DNA of 16,388 nucleotides from JAKPKF01 sp964579365 (GTDB taxonomy: Bacteria > Patescibacteriota > Dojkabacteria > SC72): NCBI GenBank assembly GCA_964579365.1, contig CAZOFW010000015.1, positions 1 through 16,388 of the forward strand, in the 5' to 3' direction. Of this stretch, positions 5,974 to 14,267 are shown one piece after another. The notes below the pieces were generated by a model, which saw only the letters and a program-made list of their open reading frames with translations, was not told where the DNA came from and searched no databases. Numbering within the stretch: the first letter of the stretch is position 1; the number at the start of each line of letters is the position of its first letter. A program made the position numbers and the translations under genes.

Positions 5974-7818
5974 ATGCCTAAAAAGCCCCACAAAATAATT
6001 CAACTTTTCTTAGTGATTTCTCTCGGAGTTTTTTGCGTTACACTTTTCAACTTCCCAGTATATTCTGACGAAATTACAGATCTTGAAAACCAGATTAACC
6101 AAACGAACGAGGAATTAGCAAAAAAGAAAGGAATTCTCTCTGAGATAGAGAAGAAGATAGCGGAGATAAGTGGAAGTAATTACTCCCTAAGCCAGAAAAT
6201 TACTCTAATTAACAACGAAATCACAAAATTAAAAAAGAATATAGATAGTACAGAGGCAAGCTTAAACACGAAAATTAAAGAAATAGAGGATAAGCAGGCC
6301 TTGCTTGAGAAGAAGAAAGATTCTATTGATGATCTCTCCTCCGACCTATATATCCAATCCAGATACAGAATGTCCCAGTTCTTTCTTTCAAGAGATAGTT
6401 GGGATGGTTTTGTAGAGGGGTTGTTTGTAAAGAAAAGAGCAATTACAGTTTTAAGAGATGAAGTAGAGAAAATCAATGGTGAGTTTGTATCTTTGGCAGA
6501 GAGTAGGGAAGAGTTAGAAACACAGAAGCAAGAGTTGGAGACACAGAAGGGGGATTTAGATAAATCTTATGCTTTGTTAGCTGCAGAGAAAGCTAAGTTG
6601 CAGAAAGAATTAAATGCACAGGTTGCTACGAAGAGTAGTATTAGTAGTCAAGTTAGTAAATTAACTTCTCAATTATCTAATTTGCAAAAAACATTATTGT
6701 ATGCGAGACAGGGTGGAACATCTGTTGATCCTAGCCAGGTAACTGCTGGTGGAAGTGACCTAGGTAGTTTAGCCACCTTTACAAGTAAGGCTCCTGCTGG
6801 TTATTTTGGAGTCTTTTCAATTGGTGCATACACGCACAGGAATGGAATGAGCCAATGGGGTGCAAGAGAGAGGGCAGAGGCTGGCCAGACATACACACAA
6901 ATATTAAAAGCATATTATCCTAGTGGAACAATAACGACAGGATATGCCGAACCATCCACTATACGTGTAAAGGGAACCGGAGTAAGTTGTTCTGGAAGTA
7001 CAAAGGTGTATGACGAAACAATTAGTTTTGCAACATACATGAACAGAATCTATGAGATGCCTTCTAGCTGGAGTGCAGAGGCAGTAAAAGCGCAGGCTAT
7101 TGTTTCTAGAACATATGCAATATATAAATCAAAAACACAGGGATATATTATTCCTAGCGAAAGTAACCAAGTATATAAAAATTGTGACAATTTAACCGCT
7201 TGGAAGAATGCCGTGACTGCAACGCAGGGAATTGTTTTAACTAAGGGTGGGGCAACTTACTCAACTCAATTTGCAGCAGTACATGGTGGATGGATAAATA
7301 CTGTTGGCTGGGACACATACGACAGTAGTAAGCCTAAAGATTTTACAAATACATGGGATAACAAATCTGGAGTATCCTGGATATACAGATCTTGGTATAG
7401 AAGAGATTACAAACTGAGTACATCTACCAGTAGTGATACTTGTTACAGAAATCCATGGATTTCACCTCAAGAATTAGCCGACATTGTTAATGCAGCGTCT
7501 CTTCTAACTGACATTGGTGGTAGTGGTTCAAGCGATTCAAGAATATATCCAATACACGATAGATGCCATAGTGATGGCAACCCATACTCCTTTACAGAAT
7601 TAAGAAGCAAATCGTCCTCAAAGTTTACAAAGGTAATTCTTACCCAGGTAAGTCGTAGTAGTGGGAGTACATCATCTATTAAATTTGTGAATGAAGATGG
7701 AAGAGAAATTTATATCTCAGGAAGTTATTTCAAACTTGCATATAATCTTCGTGCTCCTGGATATTTAAGTATCCCACAGTCTGGATTTGTCCATGTTGAC
7801 ATCCAGAAAAAACTGTAA
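5974..7818 (+). CDS. Secreted coiled-coil protein with permuted SpoIID/LytB domain
   Basis: 614 residues. A signal peptide (about 1-31) is followed by a long coiled coil (about 32-240) like the N-terminal regions of CwlO/PcsB-type wall hydrolases, including a heptad duplication ELETQK repeated after 7 residues. A Ser/Gly-rich linker leads to a SpoIID/LytB domain. SpoIID enzymes are lytic transglycosylases that cut glycan strands lacking stem peptides. Here GMSQWGA (291-297) with YTQILKAYYPSGT comes first, then EMPSSWSAEAVKAQA (E361 is the candidate catalytic acid) with VSRTYA, then AAVHGGW (H437). In B. subtilis SpoIID the GMSQ block is last, so the order is permuted. Such an order also occurs, as I recall, in some actinobacterial homologues. 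It probably acts outside the membrane on peptidoglycan, perhaps to let surface structures through. A TATAAT box ends 5 bases before the ATG. Confidence 0.85.
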   Translation: MPKKPHKIIQLFLVISLGVFCVTLFNFPVYSDEITDLENQINQTNEELAKKKGILSEIEKKIAEISGSNYSLSQKITLINNEITKLKKNIDSTEASLNTKIKEIEDKQALLEKKKDSIDDLSSDLYIQSRYRMSQFFLSRDSWDGFVEGLFVKKRAITVLRDEVEKINGEFVSLAESREELETQKQELETQKGDLDKSYALLAAEKAKLQKELNAQVATKSSISSQVSKLTSQLSNLQKTLLYARQGGTSVDPSQVTAGGSDLGSLATFTSKAPAGYFGVFSIGAYTHRNGMSQWGARERAEAGQTYTQILKAYYPSGTITTGYAEPSTIRVKGTGVSCSGSTKVYDETISFATYMNRIYEMPSSWSAEAVKAQAIVSRTYAIYKSKTQGYIIPSESNQVYKNCDNLTAWKNAVTATQGIVLTKGGATYSTQFAAVHGGWINTVGWDTYDSSKPKDFTNTWDNKSGVSWIYRSWYRRDYKLSTSTSSDTCYRNPWISPQELADIVNAASLLTDIGGSGSSDSRIYPIHDRCHSDGNPYSFTELRSKSSSKFTKVILTQVSRSSGSTSSIKFVNEDGREIYISGSYFKLAYNLRAPGYLSIPQSGFVHVDIQKKL

Positions 7819-7824
7819 AGAACC

Positions 7825-7853
7825 TTGTTATATAGCTAATTCTATGCTATCTT
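7825..7853 (+). promoter_or_regulatory. Candidate promoter for the PH-domain operon
   Basis: TTGTTA (7825-7830), 17 bases, then TATCTT (7848-7853). A start about 7 bases later would fall just before ATG 7863, again a near-leaderless message. A short ATAGC/GCTAT hairpin (7832-7836 with 7846-7850) overlaps it. The hexamers are imperfect, so this is tentative. Confidence 0.35.
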
Positions 7854-7862
7854 TATCTACAT

Positions 7863-8483
7863 ATGGCTATAAAGGAAGATAAGAATAAAATTCCAGTAAA
7901 GTTTAGAAATATTAAGCGATCATTCATGGACACAATCTCTATGAACAATGATCACTCCTTCATGTCATTTCCAAAAGAATTAAACTTCCATGGCAAGGAA
8001 AAGGGAGAACAAGTAGTCCTCATTATTAGATCCCATTGGATTGTTTGTATACCATATCTATTTTTAGCCATTATAATTTTCATACTTCCATTTGTCCTTA
8101 CATCATTAATGCCAGCTTTCTTTTCAAATGTAGCACTCCTAATCTCTTTGGTAATTACATCTCTGTTAGTCTCCCTTGGAATTATTGTTAGTTTCTTTGT
8201 CAAATGGTTCTATACTGTACACATAATCACAGACCAAAGAGTAGTGGACTTGGATTTTACAAGTATCATGAATCACTCAATGGCAGAAGCACAATTAGAG
8301 AAGATTGAAGATGTTACTCACAAACAACTAGGAGTAATTGGAAGTATATTTGATGTCGGTTCTGTATATATACAGACAGCTGGGGCACAAAACGAGATTG
8401 AATTTTTAAATGTCCCAAGACCAAGAGATATACATGACATACTTTTTGATTTGCTTGAACTTAAGCAGAAAGGAGAAATATAG
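7863..8483 (+). CDS. Membrane protein with bacterial PH domain (YdbS/bPH_2-like)
   Basis: 206 residues. A polar, basic N-terminus of about 50 residues is followed by two membrane helices (about 60-84 and 90-113) and a C-terminal domain (about 115-200) resembling bacterial pleckstrin-homology repeats. Recognisable parts include YTVHIITDQRVVDLDF, AQLEKIEDVTHKQLGVIGSIFDVGSVYIQTAG and the closing FLNVPRP. The bPH_2 family typically follows a pair of helices in this way and is thought to serve in envelope stress or protein assembly at the membrane, but its ligand is not known. It is the first of three coupled genes: its TAG stop shares a base with the GTG start of the next. No Shine-Dalgarno precedes the ATG. 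The PH assignment is good, the cellular role is unknown. Confidence 0.8.
   Translation: MAIKEDKNKIPVKFRNIKRSFMDTISMNNDHSFMSFPKELNFHGKEKGEQVVLIIRSHWIVCIPYLFLAIIIFILPFVLTSLMPAFFSNVALLISLVITSLLVSLGIIVSFFVKWFYTVHIITDQRVVDLDFTSIMNHSMAEAQLEKIEDVTHKQLGVIGSIFDVGSVYIQTAGAQNEIEFLNVPRPRDIHDILFDLLELKQKGEI
8470..8475 (+). promoter_or_regulatory. Shine-Dalgarno for the 89-residue membrane protein
   Basis: AAGGAG, 7 bases before GTG 8483 and inside the end of the PH-domain gene. It supports the GTG start and reinitiation after the TAG stop. Confidence 0.7.
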
Positions 8484-8752
8484 TGGGAGATATAACTGAA
8501 ATATTAAACAATCTATCTGGAAATTCTATGAATACAATTAATATTGGAATTGTATCTCTACTAAAATTGCCATTGATAATTATCCTCTTTGGAAATGTCC
8601 TCTTTGCAATTCTTCTCCTCCTTAGAATTAGAATCCTCGCCGAGACATTCGAAACTGGAGATAACAAGCTAATTAGAGGCCTCGTACTGTTCTATCTGTT
8701 TACAAGTGTAATAGGGAGTATAATTGCATTACTATTTTTGCTAATTGGCTAA
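8483..8752 (+). CDS. Small two-helix membrane protein of unknown function (DUF5657-like?)
   Basis: 89 residues starting with GTG, which overlaps the TAG of the PH-domain gene by one base; AAGGAG 7 bases upstream supports this start. The N-terminal 25 residues are polar, then two hydrophobic segments (about 26-49 and 66-88) are separated by a loop with RIRILAETFETGDNKLIRG. The arrangement recalls small uncharacterised membrane families of Patescibacteria such as DUF5657, but I cannot confirm which. It is sandwiched in one operon between the PH-domain protein and the PPM-like/propeller protein, whose ATG is one base after its stop. It may therefore be a small partner of one of these membrane proteins. 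That is a guess from context. Confidence 0.7.
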   Translation: MGDITEILNNLSGNSMNTINIGIVSLLKLPLIIILFGNVLFAILLLLRIRILAETFETGDNKLIRGLVLFYLFTSVIGSIIALLFLLIG

Positions 8753-8753
8753 A

Positions 8754-10928
8754 ATGAAAATTACTGCTCAACAGTTTGTATCAAACGACAAGGACAAAAA
8801 CTCCTTTGTTTCAGTATTTAGACACTATTCAAACCTCACAGAAAAGAAGATTAGTAAAGAGGGTGACCTGTATGCGCTCCTTCTAATCACTGGTAGCGGT
8901 CAACTACCAGCAGAGCGAGTCAGCAAATTTGTATGGGATGGATTGGTAGATGGATACCTGTATTCCAATGCTAAAACAACAAACGAATCACTTAAGGATT
9001 CAATTAAGGAAGGTATCCGTAAGATTAAGGACTTAATCAGAAATGATGAAAAACTAGAAGAGGAGGGAGTGAATATTAACTTTGTAGTAGTAGCACAGAA
9101 GAAGGAAGGTTTGTACCTTGGAAACTTTGGAGAAAACGACATATATGTGTACAAAGACAACAGATTCATAAATATCTCCGAAGTTCTTAAAGAAAAAAGA
9201 TCCAGTACAGCAGGTATTGCTCTTGCAGAAAACGACATCCTTCTCATCTCTACTGCAGGACTTCTAACCGAAGGTATGGCCACATTCATAGGTCACAAGA
9301 GTAAGGGAGAGGTACTAGAATCCCTCGAGAAGTTTGGTGACAAAATCTTAAACTCTGAAGGCATAATATATTTCCAAAACAAAGAAGAAGCACCAGACAA
9401 TGTAAAAAACATCGAGGTAAAGGCAGATATACTTAAAGATATCCCTAAGCCAAGAATTAAGATGCCTAAAAAAGAGAAAAAGAAATTTAAAGTGCCTGTA
9501 AATATAAAGCCCATGAAAGAGAAAGTTTCAAGATTTTTCTCTAATCTCTGGCTCAAATGTAAAACCACAGTTACAGACCTCGTAGGTAAACAACATTGGT
9601 TTAAGAAGGTATCTTCCAAAATTTCCGAGAACAAAGTGTTTGACAGAAGAGAGAGTATGAAGGGAATGAAGATAGATGGTTACAAAACGCGAAATGTTAG
9701 ACTCTCAAGAATTAAGCTTGTTGTAATTGTTGTGTTGGTAATTGTTCTTCTTGCAGTAGGGATTAACTTTACAATTAACGCTAAGAAGGCAAGAGAAAGA
9801 CACAATCTTGCAGAAGATTCGTTTACAAAGATTGAGAAACTTCTAAACAAGGCAGAAGAAGACATGGTTCTAGATACATCTTCTGCTGAACTTTCTATGT
9901 TTCAAACGAACAAACTTTTTGAAGAAATTCCTTCAGAACTTAACGAGGAAGATGGTAGTAAGCTAGGGGAATTGAAGGCGAAAAAATTAAGTATTGAGGA
10001 TACGCTTTACAAGAGGAAAGCCATAACCGAAGACGATGGCTCAATCTCCAGCTATCTAGACCCACGGCTTTCATTCGGAGAGGGCTCGAATCCTTCGGAT
10101 ATTGAGATATATACAGACAAATCTGGTAATGCATACCTTGTTGTTACAGATTTAGGCTTGAAGAGTGTTTTCAGAATAGCACTCTATGACAAAAAGGTAG
10201 AGAAGATTCTAGATACAAATGGTTTAGTGAAAGAACCAAAGTATGTCTCTATTGGAAACAAAGGAATATATGTGTTTGATGGTAAAGAGGGTGTAATTAA
10301 GGCACCAATAGACAACAGTAAGCTAAAGACATTTGTTAGGCTTTCAAGCTTAGGAATAGATGATATAGAGGAAACGGATATTACCGAGATGATCGTGCTA
10401 ACAGAAACGGACAATGTGTATCTTCTTTCCAAAGCAGGAAAGGTTTTGCTGAAAGCTAGTTTCTCATACGGAGATAGTTATTCTTTGTCATTTGGCTATA
10501 TTAGGAATGACAATTTTGCATCTGTAAATGATGTGTCCTCTGACCTTAGTTTGTACTTTCTAACTTCAGATTCTGGATTGCTGAGATATTCATACAGCTT
10601 TTTCGAACAGAAACAGGTTCTTTCACCTCTTACCACTGGTGGATTTGATGGAAATTACGGCAATCTAACGAAAGGATATACCATGGGTAGCCTAGATTAC
10701 TCCCTGTATCTTTTTGATGCAGAGGGTAAGAGATTCCTTAAATTTGAAAAGCCTCAAGAGGGTGGGGGAGATATACTACATCCAGGACAGATTCTTTTGA
10801 AAAACCAGATAATTTACAGGGGTACGAAAGATGGCATGTGGAGTGATGTAAGAGACTTTGTTGTAGACAAGAAGGAGTCAGCAATGTATGTCTTGGATGG
10901 TTCTACGATATGGAAGATACTGTTGTAG
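8754..10928 (+). CDS. Degenerate PPM/PP2C-like domain, membrane helix and outer beta-propeller
   Basis: 724 residues from ATG 8754; a TTG at 8745 in the same frame is possible but less likely. Residues about 1-215 have the strand pattern of PPM/PP2C phosphatases: YALLLITGSGQ at 41-50, LYLGNFGENDIYVY around 122-133, and LAENDILLISTAGLL near 158-171. The metal-binding aspartates expected in the DGxG, GDSR and SDGL motifs are replaced (TGSG, GEND, TAGL), so it is probably a non-catalytic pseudophosphatase. A basic linker, a membrane helix (about 320-345) and a helical neck (346-430) follow. The rest (about 430-724) is a beta-strand-rich repeat region suggesting a six-bladed propeller, for example GNAYLVVTD and DNVYLLSKAGKVLL, predicted to lie outside the cell. 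It ends with TAG directly against the smpB -10 box. Ligand and partner are unknown. Confidence 0.75.
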   Translation: MKITAQQFVSNDKDKNSFVSVFRHYSNLTEKKISKEGDLYALLLITGSGQLPAERVSKFVWDGLVDGYLYSNAKTTNESLKDSIKEGIRKIKDLIRNDEKLEEEGVNINFVVVAQKKEGLYLGNFGENDIYVYKDNRFINISEVLKEKRSSTAGIALAENDILLISTAGLLTEGMATFIGHKSKGEVLESLEKFGDKILNSEGIIYFQNKEEAPDNVKNIEVKADILKDIPKPRIKMPKKEKKKFKVPVNIKPMKEKVSRFFSNLWLKCKTTVTDLVGKQHWFKKVSSKISENKVFDRRESMKGMKIDGYKTRNVRLSRIKLVVIVVLVIVLLAVGINFTINAKKARERHNLAEDSFTKIEKLLNKAEEDMVLDTSSAELSMFQTNKLFEEIPSELNEEDGSKLGELKAKKLSIEDTLYKRKAITEDDGSISSYLDPRLSFGEGSNPSDIEIYTDKSGNAYLVVTDLGLKSVFRIALYDKKVEKILDTNGLVKEPKYVSIGNKGIYVFDGKEGVIKAPIDNSKLKTFVRLSSLGIDDIEETDITEMIVLTETDNVYLLSKAGKVLLKASFSYGDSYSLSFGYIRNDNFASVNDVSSDLSLYFLTSDSGLLRYSYSFFEQKQVLSPLTTGGFDGNYGNLTKGYTMGSLDYSLYLFDAEGKRFLKFEKPQEGGGDILHPGQILLKNQIIYRGTKDGMWSDVRDFVVDKKESAMYVLDGSTIWKILL

Positions 10929-10934
10929 TATAAT
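10929..10934 (+). promoter_or_regulatory. -10 box for smpB abutting the upstream stop codon
   Basis: Perfect TATAAT directly after the TAG stop (10926-10928) of the propeller gene. ATG 10941 follows after only six bases (GGAGGG), too close for that purine run to act as a normal Shine-Dalgarno. Transcription starting at the usual distance would begin at or beside the ATG. No good -35 is seen. The context GTAGTATAAT recurs at 3877-3886 and 16164-16173. Confidence 0.5.
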
Positions 10935-10940
10935 GGAGGG

Positions 10941-11384
10941 ATGAAAATTATCAACAAGAAAGCTCGTTTCGACTATGAAATACTTGAAAGTCTTGAAGTT
11001 GGTATTGTATTGCGTGGAATGGAAGTCAAATCTGTTAAAGGTGGAAGGGTAAATATCTCTGATGCATTTGTAAAGGTAATAGGAGATGAACTTTGGCTTG
11101 TTAACGCAGATATTACCAAATACCAGTATGCTACAGATGAGCATTACGACTCTAAAAGAACTAGAAAATTGCTAATACAAAGAAAACAGCTAGATAGGTT
11201 GGAAAGCAAGATGAAGCAGGGCAATCTAACGCTCATCCCTTTGAGCATATATACTGTGAGAGGATATATAAAAGTAGAGGTAGGTTTAGCCAAGGGAAAG
11301 AAGTATCATGAGAAGAGGAGGGCAGAAAAGGAAAGGGATATGGATAGAGATTTACTGTATGAAAGTAGGAAGTTTGTGGTATAA
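10941..11384 (+). CDS. smpB: SsrA-binding protein SmpB
   Basis: 147 residues, the usual length for SmpB, the tmRNA-binding partner that delivers SsrA RNA to stalled ribosomes in trans-translation. The OB-fold core is clear: NKKARFDYEILESLEVGIVL, then GMEVKSVKGGRVNISDAFVKV, then the ITKYQYATDEHYDSKRTRKLL stretch and the GYIKVEVGLAKGKKYHEKR motif. A basic/acidic C-terminal tail (EKERDMDRDLLYESRKFVV) would enter the ribosomal A site and mRNA channel. No tmRNA gene is found in this window. The start has no usable Shine-Dalgarno and lies 7 bases after a TATAAT box, suggesting leaderless expression. The TAA stop (11382-11384) is embedded in the TATAAT box of the next gene. Confidence 0.95.
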   Translation: MKIINKKARFDYEILESLEVGIVLRGMEVKSVKGGRVNISDAFVKVIGDELWLVNADITKYQYATDEHYDSKRTRKLLIQRKQLDRLESKMKQGNLTLIPLSIYTVRGYIKVEVGLAKGKKYHEKRRAEKERDMDRDLLYESRKFVV

Positions 11385-11385
11385 T
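11377..11385 (+). promoter_or_regulatory. Extended -10 promoter containing the smpB stop codon
   Basis: TGGTATAAT, identical to the element at 5960-5968, with the smpB stop TAA as bases 11382-11384. ATG 11402 follows 16 bases after the box, giving a leader of about 10 bases without a Shine-Dalgarno. A second AT-rich hexamer (TATAGG, 11394-11399) lies nearer the start. Confidence 0.55.
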
Positions 11386-11401
11386 TTCGACATTATAGGT
11401 T

Positions 11402-11692
11402 ATGAGCGATAATACAATAATAGAAACACAACCAATTGTAGAGCAGCCAAAAGTGGGTCTTGAAACCCCTGTTGTAACCGAGATTCCAAGAATTGAGATT
11501 CCAAATAATAACCCTGACACACAAGTCCCATTAGCCACAGAAACACCAGTAGAAATTCCTGAAGAATCAATTAGTATAGAAGTAGTAAAAGAAACTCCAA
11601 CTCCAAGTGCTGGATTCCCAATTAAGGAAGGGGCTTCCGGAGCGTCAAGAATATTGTTAGAAAAACTCATAGGTGCTGTTGCAAATCTTTAG
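11402..11692 (+). CDS. Acidic, proline/threonine-rich disordered protein of unknown function
   Basis: 96 residues. The first 75 or so are dominated by Glu, Pro, Thr, Val and Ile with a loose repeat of P-V/I-x-E-x-P units (QPIVEQP, TPVVTEIP, TPVEIPEE), indicating an unfolded chain. The last 20 residues (ASGASRILLEKLIGAVANL) could form an amphipathic helix. There is no signal peptide or membrane segment. It starts 16 bases after an extended -10 box whose hexamer contains the smpB stop. The gene lies directly upstream of the VirD4-like ATPase, separated by 52 bases. It may be a flexible linker or adaptor protein, possibly a substrate of the ATPase; no family is recognised. Confidence 0.6.
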   Translation: MSDNTIIETQPIVEQPKVGLETPVVTEIPRIEIPNNNPDTQVPLATETPVEIPEESISIEVVKETPTPSAGFPIKEGASGASRILLEKLIGAVANL

Positions 11693-11744
11693 TCCTTCCC
11701 AGATATATGTTATCCTTTATCCATAAGATTGTTTACTGTCCAAT

Positions 11745-14258
11745 ATGGATATATATACTCAAACATTAGGTCCTGTCCTTGAAGAAAAAACCGACATAGA
11801 AACAGGTTCTTCAGTCTTGTATCCAAAAGATACCTACGGTGAGATGTATGGACCAAAAGAAATTAATATCCCTTGGGGTTGGATCATAGCCATTTTTCTT
11901 CTAGTTGGAGTTTGTGTGGTAGCTTTTCTTTTTGTAAGGAAAAAACTTCGTAACAAAGACAGAAACGAGAAGGCTAGTGATGGAGTACTAATGGAAGTAC
12001 AAGTACCAAGTGGAAATGAAACAGAAATTGGTGTTGCAGAAAAAATGTTTGCAAACCTGTATGGGATTGGTGGAAAAGGAAGCGGTATAGCGGAGAAGTT
12101 TAGTGTAAACAACTGTGTGACTTTCGAAATGATTGGAGTTCCAGGAGAAATTCGCTTCTATGTACACTGTCCAAGAAAAATATCTGACCTAGTAGAAAAG
12201 CAAATACTTGGTTCCTACCAAGATGCAGAAGTAAGGGTTGTGAACGAATACAATATATTCGCTCCAGATACACAGGTTGCTTGTACCAAGTTGGTTCTGT
12301 CTGAAGACCCATACTGTCCTTTAAGAGTAGCCGGTGATTTTACAGGAGATCCAATGGCAAATGTCTTAAGCACACTTAGTAAAATGTCTGAAAATGAAGG
12401 AGCCCTTGTTCAATTAGCTGTATCTCCAGCAGGTAAGGAGTGGCAAAAAAATGGGGAAAAATTTGTTCAAAAGATAAAGAATAATAATTCGGATTCAGAA
12501 AAGAAGAAGATAGGGATATCAGATGATAAGCTTGAGGGGATAAGTAAAAAGGTCGGGAAACCAGGGTTAATCGCAGAGATTAGAATCGTAGCGAGTGCTC
12601 CAAGTGAAGAGATTGCGAAGATGCATGTAGATAATATCGTAAGTGCATTCGACCTTTACAGTAATCCAGGTATCAATAGGTTAGAAAAGAGGAAAGTTTC
12701 AGAGAAGGAGCAGAAGAAATTCCTTTATGATGTCATATTCAGAAGAACTCCAGAGACGGAAGATTCAATTCTTAACGTCGAGGAGTTAGCAGCACTGTAC
12801 CATTTCCCAAATAAGGATACAGCTACACCAAATATTAAATGGTTGTTAGCGAGAGAATTAATCGCAGATAATTCAATTAGCTCAGATATTAAATCAAAAG
12901 ATACAATATGGATAGGAAATAATGTGTTTAGAGGAAAGAAAAAAGTTATATGTTTTGAAAGAGATGATAGGAGAAGGCATTCATATATTCTTGGACAAAC
13001 AGGTACTGGTAAGTCCTGGTTGATGACGAGGATGATTGTTCAAGATATGTACAATGGTGACGGTGTTTGCTTCATAGATCCTCACGGTGATACAGCAGAG
13101 ATGATTCTTGAAAGAGTTCCTCCAGAGAGGGCAGAGGATGTTATATATTTCAATGCAGGAGATTTCGAAAGACCATTTGGTTTGAATATTATGGAATTCT
13201 ACAATGAGCAACATAAGCATCAAGTAGTAAACAGTTTCATTGCGCTCTTAATCAGATTGTTCGATCCAAACAACCAAGGATATGCTGGTCCAGCATTCCA
13301 ACAGGCTGTTAGAAACTCCATGCTTACGGCTATGTCCAAGGAGGGCTCTACATTGATAGAGGTTGTTAGAATCTTGCAGGACGAGGACTGGGTAACGAAC
13401 TACTGGCTTCCGTTAATCAAAGATGAGCTTGTAAAAAGATATTGGATAGATCAGGTTGCTAAGACAGACAAGAAGACAAAGGCTGAGTCTCTCACATACT
13501 TCATCTCCAAGTTCGACAAATTTACAACCAACTTGGCAATTAGAAATATCATTGGTCAGAGTAAATCTTCTTTCGATTTTAGAGACGTCATGGATAATGG
13601 AAAGATTCTAATCGTTAATCTCTCCAAGGGTAAGATAGGGGAGGAGAATATGTCTTTCTTGGGTCTTTTGCTTGTACAGAAATTGCTAGCTGCTGCCCTT
13701 AGTAGGGAGAATATAGATGAGAAATCAAGAAGAGATTTCTTCTTCTATGCAGATGAGTTCCAGAATTTCACAACGGATGAATTTGCTTCAATTCTTTCCG
13801 AAGCAAGAAAGTACAAACTAAATCTTACTCTTGCCCACCAGTACATTGGGCAGTTGCCAGAGAATATCAAGGGAGCTGTATTCGGGAATGTCGGTACTTT
13901 AATGGTGTATCGTTGTAGTGCAGAGGATGCGAATTTCTTAGAAACCCAATTTGACCCGTATGTTAAAGCCGGGGATATTGTAAACCAAGGAATAGGAAGT
14001 CTGTACATTAAACTTCTAAGTAAGGGTTCGTATCCTGCACCGTTCTCCCTTAATACTTTGTACGGTAAGAAGTATCCTGAATCTGGTTTTGATCTTCCAG
14101 AGAACAAAGATGTTGCAGAAACTATTAAGAAATATTCAAGTGCAAAATATGGAAGGGATTTGGAAGTAGTAAACGAGGATATTAGGATTAGGTCTCAACT
14201 AGATAAAAAAGAGGAACCTGTTGTAGCTGCTCAGCCTTTCCCACCAATGAGTTTTTAA
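11745..14258 (+). CDS. Membrane-anchored VirD4/TraD-like ATPase
   Basis: 837 residues. A 43-residue outer segment, one membrane helix (about 44-64) and a basic stop-transfer patch (RKKLRNK) are followed by a large domain (about 80-400) and a RecA-like motor. The large domain resembles the uncharacterised region found before such motors in Patescibacteria. The motor has Walker A GQTGTGKS (417-424), CFIDPHGDTAEMIL shortly after, Walker B FFFYADEFQNF (D670, E671), and a sensor-like TLAHQYIGQL. These match the VirD4/TraG-TraD/HerA group, which pump DNA or couple substrates to type IV secretion channels. The C-terminal end is polar (PVVAAQPFPPMSF). No VirB4, relaxase or VirB6 is nearby, so coupling to the pilin-like array is inference. 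Alternatives are a DNA translocase for conjugation or uptake. No Shine-Dalgarno precedes ATG 11745; a weak TTGCAA lies at 11679-11684. Confidence 0.85.
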   Translation: MDIYTQTLGPVLEEKTDIETGSSVLYPKDTYGEMYGPKEINIPWGWIIAIFLLVGVCVVAFLFVRKKLRNKDRNEKASDGVLMEVQVPSGNETEIGVAEKMFANLYGIGGKGSGIAEKFSVNNCVTFEMIGVPGEIRFYVHCPRKISDLVEKQILGSYQDAEVRVVNEYNIFAPDTQVACTKLVLSEDPYCPLRVAGDFTGDPMANVLSTLSKMSENEGALVQLAVSPAGKEWQKNGEKFVQKIKNNNSDSEKKKIGISDDKLEGISKKVGKPGLIAEIRIVASAPSEEIAKMHVDNIVSAFDLYSNPGINRLEKRKVSEKEQKKFLYDVIFRRTPETEDSILNVEELAALYHFPNKDTATPNIKWLLARELIADNSISSDIKSKDTIWIGNNVFRGKKKVICFERDDRRRHSYILGQTGTGKSWLMTRMIVQDMYNGDGVCFIDPHGDTAEMILERVPPERAEDVIYFNAGDFERPFGLNIMEFYNEQHKHQVVNSFIALLIRLFDPNNQGYAGPAFQQAVRNSMLTAMSKEGSTLIEVVRILQDEDWVTNYWLPLIKDELVKRYWIDQVAKTDKKTKAESLTYFISKFDKFTTNLAIRNIIGQSKSSFDFRDVMDNGKILIVNLSKGKIGEENMSFLGLLLVQKLLAAALSRENIDEKSRRDFFFYADEFQNFTTDEFASILSEARKYKLNLTLAHQYIGQLPENIKGAVFGNVGTLMVYRCSAEDANFLETQFDPYVKAGDIVNQGIGSLYIKLLSKGSYPAPFSLNTLYGKKYPESGFDLPENKDVAETIKKYSSAKYGRDLEVVNEDIRIRSQLDKKEEPVVAAQPFPPMSF

Positions 14259-14267
14259 GGTGGTATC

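Noticed and set aside
8745..8753. TTG at 8745 as start of the PPM-like/propeller gene
   Set aside because: ATG 8754 is in frame three codons later, abuts the upstream stop, and is the more usual start; the extra residues add no domain.
10935..10940. GGAGGG before smpB as a Shine-Dalgarno
   Set aside because: There is no spacer between it and the ATG, so it cannot pair in the normal register.
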